Assembly: GCA_002287035.1 (NCBI GenBank)
Contig: NSKG01000003.1
Location: forward strand, 434,001-498,000
Direction of reading: 5' to 3'
From: Pseudomonas sp. WN033
GTDB lineage: Bacteria; Pseudomonadota; Gammaproteobacteria; Pseudomonadales; Pseudomonadaceae
Length of the DNA stretch: 64,000 bases
Below are positions 1 through 8,110 of this stretch, piece after piece. Position 1 is the stretch's first letter. The number at the start of each line of letters is the position of its first letter. Position numbers and translations under genes: made by a program. The notes beneath the pieces are model-generated. The model saw nothing but the letters and a program-made list of their open reading frames with translations. It had not been told where the DNA came from and made no database searches.

Positions 1-1
1 T

Positions 2-631
2 ATCGACCAGGTCAAAGAGCCGCGCATGGCCTGGGTTTATAATGCTGGCCAGCGCCGGGTGCGGCGTGCCCCGCAGGTCTCCTATGACGGTCCTGGTACC
101 GCCTCCGACGGTCTGCGTACCTCCGACAATCTGGACATGTACAACGGCGCACCTGACCGTTACAACTGGGAGCTGGTCGGCAAGAAAGAGCTGTATATCG
201 CTTACAACAGCTATGGTCTGAACTCTACTGACCTGCGTTACAGCGACATCATTCAGCCGGGCCATATCAATCAGGACCTGACCCGTTATGAGCTGCACCG
301 GGTTTGGGAAGTAGTCGCCACGGTCAAGGACGGTGAGCGTCATATCTACGCCAAGCGCCACTTCTTTGTCGATGAGGATAGCTGGCAGGCTGCGCATATT
401 GACCATTACGACGCGCGTGGCTCGCTGTGGCGTGTAGCTGAGGCGCATGCGCTGCAGTACTACAACAATCAGGTGCCGTGGTATGCCATGGAAACCCTGT
501 ATGACCTGGTTGCCGGTCGTTACCTGGTAATGGGCATGAATAATGAGGAGCGCACCGATTATGAGTTCAATTACGGTGCCAACCCCAGTGACTTCACTCC
601 GGCGGCACTGCGTCAGTCTGGCGTACGCTAG
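2..631 (+). CDS. DUF1329 outer-membrane lipoprotein-sorting-like protein, C-terminal part (5' end outside window)
   Basis: The reading frame is open from the first base of the window and stops with TAG at 629-631, so only the last 209 residues are visible. The ATG at 26 is internal, because family-like residues (IDQVKEPR) precede it in frame. The text MAWVYNAGQRRVRRAP followed by a run rich in Tyr and Asp is characteristic of the DUF1329 family, periplasmic or outer-membrane-associated proteins with a LolA/LolB-like fold that usually lie beside a DUF1302 gene. Function is not established; a role in lipid or hydrophobic-substrate traffic is inferred from the fold. A strong terminator follows, then a MalT-like regulator, an arrangement I recall from the P. 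aeruginosa PA3921-PA3923 region. Confidence 0.85.
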   Translation: MDQVKEPRMAWVYNAGQRRVRRAPQVSYDGPGTASDGLRTSDNLDMYNGAPDRYNWELVGKKELYIAYNSYGLNSTDLRYSDIIQPGHINQDLTRYELHRVWEVVATVKDGERHIYAKRHFFVDEDSWQAAHIDHYDARGSLWRVAEAHALQYYNNQVPWYAMETLYDLVAGRYLVMGMNNEERTDYEFNYGANPSDFTPAALRQSGVR

Positions 632-653
632 TTTGAACAACTGAGTCACCCTG

Positions 654-681
654 AACAGGCGGCCCCCGGGCCGCCTGTTTT
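654..681 (+). terminator. Rho-independent terminator after the DUF1329 gene
   Basis: A perfect 11-bp stem, AACAGGCGGCC (654-664) paired with GGCCGCCTGTT (669-679), with a 4-nt loop and a short T run. It separates the DUF1329 gene from the LuxR-type regulator. Confidence 0.85.
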
Positions 682-729
682 GTTACAAATCGACAAGACG
701 CTTTGCCCGCCAATCGATAAACTTGGCGC

Positions 730-3435
730 ATGGCTCTGTCGATCCCTCTCAACCCCGGCAAGATCTTCCGCCCGCCGCTGCCGGTGGATCATTTGCCGCG
801 CCCCGAGTTGATCGGTCTGTTGAACAAGGCCCGCCAGCGCCGGCTGATTCTGGTCTGTGCCCCAGCCGGGTTTGGCAAAAGCACCCTGGCGATCGAATAC
901 TGCCAACAGTTGGACGCGCCCTGGCGTTCTGCCTGGGTTTCACTGGATGGTCGTGACGGTCAGCCCGCGCAGTTCCTGCGGACCCTGGTCGATGCCCTGG
1001 CTACCCTTTATCCGCAGTTGGGTGAGGCCGATCTGGCCTTGTTGCAGCAACACCACAGTCAGCAGCCGCTGGACGTTGAGCAACGGGCGGTGTCGATCCT
1101 CTCCGAGTTGCGCGCCCGACATGCCGAAGACCAGCCCCTGGTGCTGGTGCTGGACGACTACCATCTGGTCCAGAGTCCGCCGTGTGATCGTTTGTGTGCG
1201 CTGTTGCTGGAGCACCTGCCGGGCAATATTCAACTGTTCATCACCAGCCGCCAGAAGCCTGACTGGCACCTGGCCCGGCTGCGCCTGAGTCATCAGTTAC
1301 TGGAGCTGGGTGAAGAGCATTTGCGCCTGAGCAACGACGAAGCCCGGCTGTTTCTCGAACAGGCTGGACTGGACCTGGCCGACCCGGAGTGGACGCGCCA
1401 GGCGCTGCAGCGTAATGAAGGCTGGATCGCCGGTCTGCGTTTGCTCAGCGTCGCGGCCGAGCAACAGTCCAGGCCGCTGGCCTTGCCGTTGTCCGGGCCG
1501 CTGGTGGACGAGTACCTGCTTGAAGAGGTGATTCTGCGCCAGCCCGAACCGGTGCGGGTGTTTCTGCACGAGATCGCCTGGCTCGACCGTTTCTGTGTCG
1601 AGCTGTGCGACAGTGTGCGCGATGCCTCCGACAGTCTGGACATCATCACCCACCTGCTGCGGCACCATGTGTTTCTGGTGCCGTTGGACAACGACGGCAC
1701 CTGGTATCGCTTCCACCACCTGTTTTCCGATGTGTTACGTGAGCGGGTTGCCCGGGACGATCCGCGTCAGCGTCTGCGCACTCATCTGCGCGCCTGCCAC
1801 TGGTTTGGTCATCAGGGCCGGATCAGCGATGCGGTCGAGCATGCGCTGGCGGCCGAGCGACCGGAAGAGGCCGCCAGCCTGGTCCAGAACCTGTCGCTTG
1901 ACCAATTGCTGGCCGAGCAGCATGTCGGCACCCTGTTGCGCTGGAAGGCCGAGTTGCCCAGCGTATTGCAGGGCAGCAGCGCGCGGCTGGTGCTGGTGCA
2001 TGGCTGGACGCTGGCGCTGGCCTGTCAGCTTGAAGATGCAGAGGCCATGCTGGCCAGGCTTAGCCGTTTTCTGCCGCAGGCCAATGCCGACAGGCAGCGC
2101 CGGGTGCTGGGTCAGGCTCTGGTGCTCAAAGGGTTTCTGGCCCGGGCGGCGGGGCGCCTGGATGAGGCTGATCATCTCAGTCATCAGGCCCTGGCCTGTC
2201 TGGATGAGCGAGACCCCGGGAGCCGGCTGATGGCGATGCTGACTCTGGCTGATGTTGAACTGTGCCGTGGCCACCATGAGGCTGCCCGACACTGGGCCCG
2301 CAGCGCTCTGGAACTGGCGCAGCGTGCCGGCGATCCGCTGCTTGAGGCTCAGGTGGTGTTCATGCGCGCCCGCTTGTTGCAGGCCCGGGGGCAGGTTGGC
2401 CGGGCCCTGCAACTGCTGGAGCGACACAGCCAGGAACTGGAGCGCATGGATTATCCCGAGGGGTTGGCAGTCCGGGCTCGCCTGCGGCTTTACCGTGGCT
2501 ACCTGCTGGAGCAGCAGGGCGACATGGCCATGGCCCTGCGCCTGCTCGATAGCGGCATTGAAGAGGGGCGCCGCTGCCGGGATGTCTATGTGCTGATGGG
2601 TTACTGTGTGATGGGCAGTTTGTTGACCCAGCAACGTGAGGTGACCCGTGCCTTCGATGTGCTGACCGAGGCCGAACGGCTCATGCATCTGTGGGACATC
2701 CCACCGATCTACTATCTGGGCTGGGTCACGGCGATCAAGAGCGAGCTGTGGATGCACTCCGAGCGGCTTGATCTGGCTGCGCACTGGCTACCGCGTCTGC
2801 GTCAGACCTATTGTCTGGAGTCGCCAGCCGCGCCACCGCCATTCTTCCATGCGCTGGCTTCGCTGATTGAGCAGATCCATGCCGGACTGCTCTGGTATCG
2901 GGGCGAGCAGGTCGCGGCCGAAAGCCTGATGCGCCGGCTGCTTTCGCAGCTCCAGCACAATGGGGAAAAGCTGCGGGCCCTGTCAGTTCAGTTGCATCTG
3001 CTGCGCATGCTGTTTCGTACCCAGCGTCAGGCTGAGGCCGAGCAGTTGCTGTTCAGCGCGCTGGTGCAGGCTGCCGATGATCATCTGGCCGGCCCGTTCA
3101 TGCGCCTGATCGATCAGGCACCAGCCGGGCTGGCCGAGGCTCTGCGCCGTGCACCGGCTTCCGCCTTGCGTGACCAGTTGCTGGAGCGTTTGCCTGGGGT
3201 CAGCGGCCCGGATGGTCGGCGCATCAATGCGGCCCTGCGTGAACCGCTCAGCAGCCGTGAACTGGATGTGCTGCGTTGCATCGCTCAGGGCTATTCCAAT
3301 CAGCAGATCAGCGAGGCACTGTTCATCTCTTTGCACACGGTCAAGAGCCACGCCCGGCGGATCAACCACAAGCTCGGGGTCTCGCGGCGGACCCAGGCAG
3401 TGGCTCAGGCCAAGGTGCTAGGGCTGTTGGGGTGA
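730..3435 (+). CDS. MalT-family LuxR-type ATP-binding transcriptional regulator
   Basis: A 901-residue cytoplasmic regulator of the MalT/LAL class: an N-terminal STAND ATPase, helical TPR-like repeats and a C-terminal LuxR DNA-binding domain. The Walker A motif CAPAGFGKST lies at about residues 43-52, and a Walker B-like run (LVLVLDDY) follows near residue 140. The region from about 400 to 820 is leucine- and alanine-rich in a TPR-like pattern. The last 65 residues hold the LuxR helix-turn-helix (LSSRELDVLRCIAQGYSNQQ and HTVKSHARRI). The ATG start has no obvious Shine-Dalgarno. Family members are inducer-activated; the adjacent DUF1329 gene is the natural target candidate, which is inference. 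Confidence 0.9.
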   Translation: MALSIPLNPGKIFRPPLPVDHLPRPELIGLLNKARQRRLILVCAPAGFGKSTLAIEYCQQLDAPWRSAWVSLDGRDGQPAQFLRTLVDALATLYPQLGEADLALLQQHHSQQPLDVEQRAVSILSELRARHAEDQPLVLVLDDYHLVQSPPCDRLCALLLEHLPGNIQLFITSRQKPDWHLARLRLSHQLLELGEEHLRLSNDEARLFLEQAGLDLADPEWTRQALQRNEGWIAGLRLLSVAAEQQSRPLALPLSGPLVDEYLLEEVILRQPEPVRVFLHEIAWLDRFCVELCDSVRDASDSLDIITHLLRHHVFLVPLDNDGTWYRFHHLFSDVLRERVARDDPRQRLRTHLRACHWFGHQGRISDAVEHALAAERPEEAASLVQNLSLDQLLAEQHVGTLLRWKAELPSVLQGSSARLVLVHGWTLALACQLEDAEAMLARLSRFLPQANADRQRRVLGQALVLKGFLARAAGRLDEADHLSHQALACLDERDPGSRLMAMLTLADVELCRGHHEAARHWARSALELAQRAGDPLLEAQVVFMRARLLQARGQVGRALQLLERHSQELERMDYPEGLAVRARLRLYRGYLLEQQGDMAMALRLLDSGIEEGRRCRDVYVLMGYCVMGSLLTQQREVTRAFDVLTEAERLMHLWDIPPIYYLGWVTAIKSELWMHSERLDLAAHWLPRLRQTYCLESPAAPPPFFHALASLIEQIHAGLLWYRGEQVAAESLMRRLLSQLQHNGEKLRALSVQLHLLRMLFRTQRQAEAEQLLFSALVQAADDHLAGPFMRLIDQAPAGLAEALRRAPASALRDQLLERLPGVSGPDGRRINAALREPLSSRELDVLRCIAQGYSNQQISEALFISLHTVKSHARRINHKLGVSRRTQAVAQAKVLGLLG

Positions 3436-3528
3436 CCGGTATTGCACTTTGCCGCTCTTGCGCTTGAGAGCGCGGCGGCGTATAAGGAGGCGCTCATTAT
3501 CTTGAACACGCTGTCTGCCTCAGCGTAG

Positions 3529-3548
3529 GCGCCGCAGTCCTGCGGCGC
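3529..3548 (+). promoter_or_regulatory. Perfect inverted repeat upstream of the MFS exporter
   Basis: GCGCCGCAG (3529-3537) and CTGCGGCGC (3540-3548) form a perfect 9-bp inverted repeat with only 2 nt between the arms, ending 49 nt before the preferred MFS start. There is no T tract, so it is a poor terminator; it could be an operator or a 5'-leader hairpin. The rest of 3436-3597 shows nothing I can name. Confidence 0.4.
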
Positions 3549-3597
3549 ATGGATGCCCGTTTTTGCGCCTGGCTGGCGCGCCCACAGGATGAGCCCT

Positions 3598-5145
3598 ATG
3601 AGTGTTACCCCGACAATCGACGCAACCACCTGGAAACGCGCGGGCAAGCGCGAGTGGTGGGGGTTGGCGGTCCTGGTATTGCCAACCCTGCTGCTGGCAC
3701 TGGACATGACCGTCCTGCACCTGGCTGCGCCGCACCTGAGCGCCGATCTCAAGCCGACCAGTTCGCAACTGTTGTGGATTCTCGACATCTACGGCTTCAT
3801 GATCGCCGGTTTCCTGATCACCATGGGGACCCTGGGGGATCGCATCGGTCGGCGACGGTTGCTGCTGGTCGGCGCCTTTGCCTTTGGCGTTGCCTCGGTA
3901 ATGGCGGCGTTCGCCAACTCGGCCAATATGTTGATTTTGACCCGCGCGCTGCTCGGCATCGCCGGTGCGACTCTGATGCCTTCGACCCTGTCGCTGATCC
4001 GCAACATGTTCCAGGTCGATAGCCAGCGCACCCTGGCTATCACCATCTGGATGACCGGCTTCATCGTTGGCAGCGCCATTGGGCCGCTGGTAGGCGGGCT
4101 GATGCTGGAGTTCTTCTGGTGGGGTTCAGTTTTCCTGCTTGGCGTGCCGGTCATGCTTCTCCTTCTTATTGCTGGGCCATTGCTGTTGCCTGAGTTTCGC
4201 GATGAGCAAGCCGGGCGGCTGGATCTGGTCAGTGCGCTGTTGTGCGTGGCGACGTTTCTGCTGGTGATCTATGGCATCAAGAGCAGCGCTCGCGACGGCC
4301 TGAGTCTGCTGGCACTGCTGGTCAGCCTGAGCGGGCTTGCTGTGGGTTGGCTGTTCGTCCGGCGCCAGCGCCTGATTGCCCAGCCGATGTTCGATCTGGG
4401 GCTGTTCGCCAACCGGGCTTTCAGTGTCTCGGTGGTGGCCATGCTGCTGACCATTCTGGCGCTGTCTGGCGCTTGGCTGCTGATTTTCCAGTATTTGCAA
4501 GGTGTGGTTGGTCTGACGCCGCTGCAGGCCGGACTGGTGATGTTGCCCTCGGCGCTGGTTCAAACCGCAGCCTCGTTACTGGTGCCGCGTATGGCGCGTT
4601 GGCTTAAACCTTCGGTACTGGTCAGTTGTGGGCTGCTGCTGGCGGTCATGGGGTTCGTCGCCCTGATGCTGGTCAGCGGACGCGCAACGGTCGGCTTGCT
4701 GGTGCTGGGGACGGTCATCATGGGTGCCGGGGTAATGCCGATGATGATTCTTGGGACCGATCTGGTGATCAGTTCGGCACCGCCGGAGAAGGCTGGTACG
4801 GCCGCCGCTACCTCCGAAACTGCCGCCGAACTGGGTATGGCTCTGGGCATTGCTGTGATCGGCACAGTGGGTGCCAGCGTATACCGCCGGCAAATGACCG
4901 ATAGCCTGCCAGCCGGGTTGAGCCCTGAGCAGTATGAGGTGGCCGTCGATACGTTGGGTGGAGCGCTGGGGGTGATCGAACAGTTGGCTCCGGAGGCTGC
5001 CAGTCAGGTTCTACTCAGTGTGCAGATGGCCTTTAGCGAAGCGCTGCACGTCAATGCGTTTATCGGTGCGCTGATCATGGCCACCACGGCTGTGCTGACT
5101 GCCGTGTGCCTGCGTCAGGTGCGGCTGGGAGCTAGCAGTCACTGA
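3598..5145 (+). CDS. MFS drug exporter, DHA2 (SmvA/EmrB-like) family
   Basis: An inner-membrane proton-driven exporter with about 14 predicted membrane segments, the size and layout of the 14-TM DHA2 family. The first segment carries the D1-like motif around LLALDMTVLHLAAPHL, and the cytoplasmic loop has the MFS signature GTLGDRIGRRRLLL. The overall text resembles SmvA, which exports methyl viologen and cationic biocides; the substrate here is inferred. I prefer the ATG at 3598 because AGG lies 9 nt upstream; in-frame ATGs at 3553 and 3589 would add 15 or 3 residues. The gene converges on the guanidinium exporter across a shared terminator, so two cation exporters sit side by side. Confidence 0.85.
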   Translation: MSVTPTIDATTWKRAGKREWWGLAVLVLPTLLLALDMTVLHLAAPHLSADLKPTSSQLLWILDIYGFMIAGFLITMGTLGDRIGRRRLLLVGAFAFGVASVMAAFANSANMLILTRALLGIAGATLMPSTLSLIRNMFQVDSQRTLAITIWMTGFIVGSAIGPLVGGLMLEFFWWGSVFLLGVPVMLLLLIAGPLLLPEFRDEQAGRLDLVSALLCVATFLLVIYGIKSSARDGLSLLALLVSLSGLAVGWLFVRRQRLIAQPMFDLGLFANRAFSVSVVAMLLTILALSGAWLLIFQYLQGVVGLTPLQAGLVMLPSALVQTAASLLVPRMARWLKPSVLVSCGLLLAVMGFVALMLVSGRATVGLLVLGTVIMGAGVMPMMILGTDLVISSAPPEKAGTAAATSETAAELGMALGIAVIGTVGASVYRRQMTDSLPAGLSPEQYEVAVDTLGGALGVIEQLAPEAASQVLLSVQMAFSEALHVNAFIGALIMATTAVLTAVCLRQVRLGASSH

Positions 5146-5149
5146 ATAA

Positions 5150-5174
5150 AACCGGGCGCCCTGGGCGCCCGGTT
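5150..5174. terminator. Bidirectional terminator between MFS and SMR genes
   Basis: A perfect 11-bp GC-rich stem, AACCGGGCGCC with GGCGCCCGGTT, and a 3-nt loop, lying between two convergent genes. A/T-rich flanks on the left favour use by the minus-strand sugE transcript. Confidence 0.8.
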
Positions 5175-5183
5175 GCTGCGGGT

Positions 5184-5504
5184 TCAACCTGCAAACTTGA
5201 GCCCCATCAGGCCGGCCAGGACCAGCAGCAAGCTGGCTAGGCGCAGCGGGTTGGCGCTATCGCCATAGATCAGAATCCCCAGCACAACGGTGCCGATGGC
5301 ACCGATGCCGACCCAGATGGCATAGGCGGTACCGACCGGCAACACCTTCATGGCCTGGGCCAGTAGATAGAAGCTGGCGGCCATGGCAAGCAGGGTCAGA
5401 ATACTGGGGAGCGGGCGGGTGAAACCGGCTGAAGCCTTAAGTCCAAGAGCCCAGCCAACTTCCAGCAGGCCGGCGGTGATGAGAAAGATCCAAGCCATGT
5501 TCAT
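5184..5504 (-). CDS. sugE: SMR-family guanidinium exporter Gdx/SugE
   Basis: A small multidrug resistance protein of about 106 residues with four membrane segments, working as an antiparallel dimer in the inner membrane. The first helix has the Gdx signature GLLEVGWALGLK with the essential glutamate 13 residues after the methionine of MAWIFL. The Gdx subtype exports guanidinium ions in exchange for protons. Two starts fit: ATG at 5504 (MNMAWIF, GGA 8 nt upstream) and ATG at 5498 (MAWIF, the usual family start). A longer upstream frame runs through the riboswitch and is not used. The upstream guanidine-II riboswitch independently supports the Gdx assignment. Confidence 0.93.
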   Translation of the reverse strand: MNMAWIFLITAGLLEVGWALGLKASAGFTRPLPSILTLLAMAASFYLLAQAMKVLPVGTAYAIWVGIGAIGTVVLGILIYGDSANPLRLASLLLVLAGLMGLKFAG

Positions 5505-5523
5505 GAGCAAAGTCCATGTCAGG

Positions 5524-5567
5524 CAGGGTCGTCCCTGAAAAGCGGAATACACACCGGGTCGTCCCGG
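5524..5567 (-). promoter_or_regulatory. Guanidine-II (mini-ykkC) riboswitch
   Basis: Read on the minus strand, two small hairpins carry identical ACGA tetraloops. The first (5554-5567) has stem CCGGG/CCCGG, the second (5524-5537) stem CAGGG/CCCTG, and both contain GGGACGACCC. A 16-nt linker separates them. Two tandem hairpins with ACGR loops are the defining architecture of the guanidine-II riboswitch, which usually controls SMR exporters by exposing the ribosome binding site when guanidinium binds. It sits 20 nt upstream of the sugE start and downstream of a good sigma-70 promoter. Confidence 0.93.
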
Positions 5568-5589
5568 CGGTATCGTGGTGCGAGGCCGT

Positions 5590-5617
5590 ATCTTAGCAAC
5601 CCCTCCCGGGGTGTCAA
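5590..5617 (-). promoter_or_regulatory. Sigma-70 promoter of the guanidine-II riboswitch/sugE transcript
   Basis: On the minus strand a perfect -35 box TTGACA (5612-5617) is followed after 16 nt by TAAGAT (5590-5595) as the -10. Transcription would start near 5583, giving a leader of about 80 nt that contains the whole riboswitch. Confidence 0.8.
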
Positions 5618-5687
5618 ATCCGCTGCCGACTCCTCCAGGTAAGCACACTGTGCCAAAATGCTCCCTGTACTATCGACAAGGACTCCT

Positions 5688-6332
5688 ATGGACGCCACAC
5701 AAACTACGCTAATCCGCGAAACCTTCCCGGTCGGGCCGTTGCAGTGCAACTGCACGATCATTGGCGATCCGCTGACCAAAAAAGCGATCGTGGTCGATCC
5801 CGGCGGGGATCATCAGTTCATTCTCAAGCGTCTGGACGAGCTGGGCCTGAAAGTGGTCAGCATCATTCATACCCATGCTCATCTGGATCACTTTCTGGCC
5901 TCCGGGGAAATGAAGAAAGCTACCGGCGCCACCCTGCATCTGCATGAGGGGGACAAGTTTCTCTGGGATAATCTGGAAATGCAGTGTCGGATGTTCGGGG
6001 TGCCCTATACGCCGGTGCCGGCGCCTGACCAGTGGTTGCGTGATGATGAGGAACTGGCCTGTGGTTGCGGGGTGGCGATGCATACTCCGGGGCACACCCC
6101 TGGCTCAATGAGCTTCTGGTTTCCCCAGGCCAAGCTGCTGATCGCTGGTGATACTCTGTTTCGCCGCGGGATTGGCCGCACCGATCTGTGGGGTGGCGAT
6201 TATGGGCAGATCGAAAAATCGATTCGCCAGCGTCTGTATACACTGGACGAAGAGGCCGTGGTGGTGACTGGTCACGGGCCAGATACCCGAATAGGTGACG
6301 AGATTCGCGAAAACCCCTTCATACAAGGGTGA
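5688..6332 (+). CDS. Metallo-beta-lactamase-fold hydrolase, glyoxalase II-like (YcbL type)
   Basis: A 214-residue cytoplasmic hydrolase. The metal-binding signature H-A-H-L-D-H occupies residues 63-68, with further ligands expected in MHTPGHTPGS and in the AGDTLF segment, so the binuclear centre is complete. The length and text match the short glyoxalase II-like MBL proteins, which hydrolyse thioesters such as S-lactoylglutathione; the exact substrate is inferred. The start at 5688 is chosen because AAGGA stands 5 nt upstream; a longer frame from 5658 lacks such a site. It is divergent from sugE and shares that intergenic region. Confidence 0.85.
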   Translation: MDATQTTLIRETFPVGPLQCNCTIIGDPLTKKAIVVDPGGDHQFILKRLDELGLKVVSIIHTHAHLDHFLASGEMKKATGATLHLHEGDKFLWDNLEMQCRMFGVPYTPVPAPDQWLRDDEELACGCGVAMHTPGHTPGSMSFWFPQAKLLIAGDTLFRRGIGRTDLWGGDYGQIEKSIRQRLYTLDEEAVVVTGHGPDTRIGDEIRENPFIQG

Positions 6333-6438
6333 GGCGGGAAATTTTTTCCTATTCTGTGGTCTCAGCCTCTGACCCGCTCGCCCATGGAATGCTAACCTGT
6401 GGCTCGGATATGAAAGACCCTACGCAAGGAAACCAAAA

Positions 6439-7095
6439 ATGAAAACTCAAGCTTTGTTTGCTGTTGGCCTGAGTGCCGTGCTGCTGACCGGCTGTGCTAC
6501 CCAGGATGCCTACACCGGCGAGCAGAAGACCAGCCGTTCGGCACTGTATGGTCTGGGCGGCGCTGCTGCCGGGGCGGTTGTCGGTGCTGCTACTTCAAGC
6601 CGCAGTGACCGGACCAAGGGTGCGCTGATCGGCGCAACCGTTGGCGGCGCAGCGGGTGCCGGTTACGGTTATTACGTTGACCAGCAGGAAGCTCGTCTGC
6701 GTCAGGAGCTGACCGGTACCGGGGTGCAGGTGATCCGTAATGGTGACAACCTGCAACTGATCATGCCTGGCAACATCACCTTTGCCAGCAATAGCTCGGA
6801 CATCTCCAGCAGCTTCTATCCAACCCTGAACTCACTGGTCAAGGTGTTCAAGGAGTTCGACAAGAACGGTGTCGCTATCGTCGGTCACACCGACAGCACC
6901 GGCTCCATGGAACTGAACATGCGTCTGTCGCAGGACCGCGCCAACAGCGTGGCTTCCTATCTAACTGGCCAGGGTGTGCCGGGCAGCCGGATCAGCAGCC
7001 GTGGCGTGGGTCCAAACCAGCCGATCGCCAGCAACGACACTACTGCCGGGCGGGCTCAGAACCGTCGGGTGGAGATCAATCTGTTCCCGCTGTGA
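6439..7095 (+). CDS. OmpA-family lipoprotein with glycine-zipper region (YiaD-like)
   Basis: A 218-residue outer-membrane lipoprotein. The signal peptide ends in the lipobox LTGC with the lipidated Cys at residue 19. Residues about 38-75 are a glycine/alanine-rich stretch (GGAAAGAVVGAA) of the glycine-zipper type. The C-terminal half is an OmpA peptidoglycan-binding domain with GHTDSTGS and the final NRRVEINL element, which anchors the outer membrane to the cell wall. AAGGA precedes the ATG. A neighbouring OmpA lipoprotein also stands near pta-ackA in P. aeruginosa as far as I recall. Confidence 0.9.
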   Translation: MKTQALFAVGLSAVLLTGCATQDAYTGEQKTSRSALYGLGGAAAGAVVGAATSSRSDRTKGALIGATVGGAAGAGYGYYVDQQEARLRQELTGTGVQVIRNGDNLQLIMPGNITFASNSSDISSSFYPTLNSLVKVFKEFDKNGVAIVGHTDSTGSMELNMRLSQDRANSVASYLTGQGVPGSRISSRGVGPNQPIASNDTTAGRAQNRRVEINLFPL

Positions 7096-7108
7096 TTTGA
7101 TGTCGGGA

Positions 7109-7130
7109 GGCGGGAGCATCAGCTCCCGCC
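7109..7130 (+). terminator. Hairpin after the OmpA lipoprotein gene
   Basis: A perfect 9-bp stem (7109-7117 with 7122-7130) and an ATCA loop immediately after the stop codon. The tail is not T-rich, so termination efficiency is uncertain. Confidence 0.55.
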
Positions 7131-7157
7131 GCCTGCTAACGTGTAATTTCTACCGCT

Positions 7158-8072
7158 TTATCCGCGCCCTGCCAGCGGCGGATACTCTCTATGTAGCTGC
7201 GCCAGCAGTGCATCCTTTTCTTCCCACAGACCGTTGACCCATTGCTGGAAACGCTCGCGAAATGCCGCATCGTTCTGGTAGTCCTGGCCGAGGAATTCGC
7301 CGGGAATCGGGCGGATCTGGCAGCGCATCACCACCTGGCGGATACGTCCGCAAAGCAGATCCCAGAAGCTGGGGCTGCCGTCGGGGTAGTGGATGGTGAT
7401 ATCGACCAGTGAACGCAATTTGTCGCCCATCGCATCGAGTACGAACGCCACGCCACCGGACTTGGGCTTGAGCAGGTACTGGAAGGGGGATTGCTGCTCG
7501 GTATGCTTGGTCGGAGTCAGGCGGGTGCCCTCAAGGAAGTTGAACACCGCCACCGGGGTGTTCTTGAATTTGGCGCAAGCCTTGCGGGTAGTCTCCAGGT
7601 CCTGGCCGGCCTTTTCCGGATGCTTGGCCAGGTAGGCCTTGGAGTAGCGTTTCATGAACGGGAAATCCAGTGCCCACCAGCACAGGCCGATGATTGGCAC
7701 CCAAATCAGTTCCTGCTTAAGGAAGAACTTGAGCATCGGCATGCGCCGGTTCAGGGTGTGTTGCAGGGCCAGGATGTCGACCCAGCTCTGGTGGTTGCTG
7801 GTGACCAGATACCAGCCTTCGTACTTGAGCTGTTCATGCCCTTGTATGTCCCACTGGGTTTTGCCGCTCAGGCGCATCCAGGCACTGTTGCACAGTATCC
7901 AGGACTCGGCGATACGGATCATGATCCGGGTGCAGAGCACTTGCAGAGCTTTAATGGGCAGCAGCTTGAGCAAGGCGCAGGGAACCAGCAGGGAAAAGTG
8001 AATCAGGGTGTTGAGCACCAGCAGCAGGGCGGCCAGCACCCCGCGTACCGGAGCAGGTAAAAAGCTCAGCAT
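7158..8072 (-). CDS. PlsC-type acyltransferase (YihG-like)
   Basis: A 304-residue inner-membrane acyltransferase of the lysophosphatidic acid acyltransferase superfamily. Two hydrophobic segments occupy about residues 8-45. The catalytic HX4D motif is HQSWVD at 94-99 and the acceptor-phosphate motif EGTR is at 181-184, so the active site looks intact. The conserved VAVFNFLEGTRLTPTKH region resembles YihG rather than housekeeping PlsC, so the acyl acceptor is not certain. It follows pta on the same strand after 38 nt holding a small hairpin (8090-8107), so it may be the distal gene of an ackA-pta transcript. Confidence 0.85.
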   Translation of the reverse strand: MLSFLPAPVRGVLAALLLVLNTLIHFSLLVPCALLKLLPIKALQVLCTRIMIRIAESWILCNSAWMRLSGKTQWDIQGHEQLKYEGWYLVTSNHQSWVDILALQHTLNRRMPMLKFFLKQELIWVPIIGLCWWALDFPFMKRYSKAYLAKHPEKAGQDLETTRKACAKFKNTPVAVFNFLEGTRLTPTKHTEQQSPFQYLLKPKSGGVAFVLDAMGDKLRSLVDITIHYPDGSPSFWDLLCGRIRQVVMRCQIRPIPGEFLGQDYQNDAAFRERFQQWVNGLWEEKDALLAQLHREYPPLAGRG

Positions 8073-8089
8073 CGATGACGATCCATAGG

Positions 8090-8107
8090 GGTGGCCGTGA
8101 GGCCACC
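8090..8107 (-). other. Intergenic hairpin between pta and the acyltransferase gene
   Basis: A 7-bp perfect stem, GGTGGCC with GGCCACC around a GTGA loop, in the 38-nt gap. It has no T tract and may reduce read-through or mark a processing site. Confidence 0.4.
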
Positions 8108-8110
8108 GTT

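Noticed and set aside
1735-2784. 349-residue open frame antisense to the MalT-like regulator
   Set aside because: Shadow frame of a high-GC gene, with low-complexity Gln/His composition and no recognisable motif.
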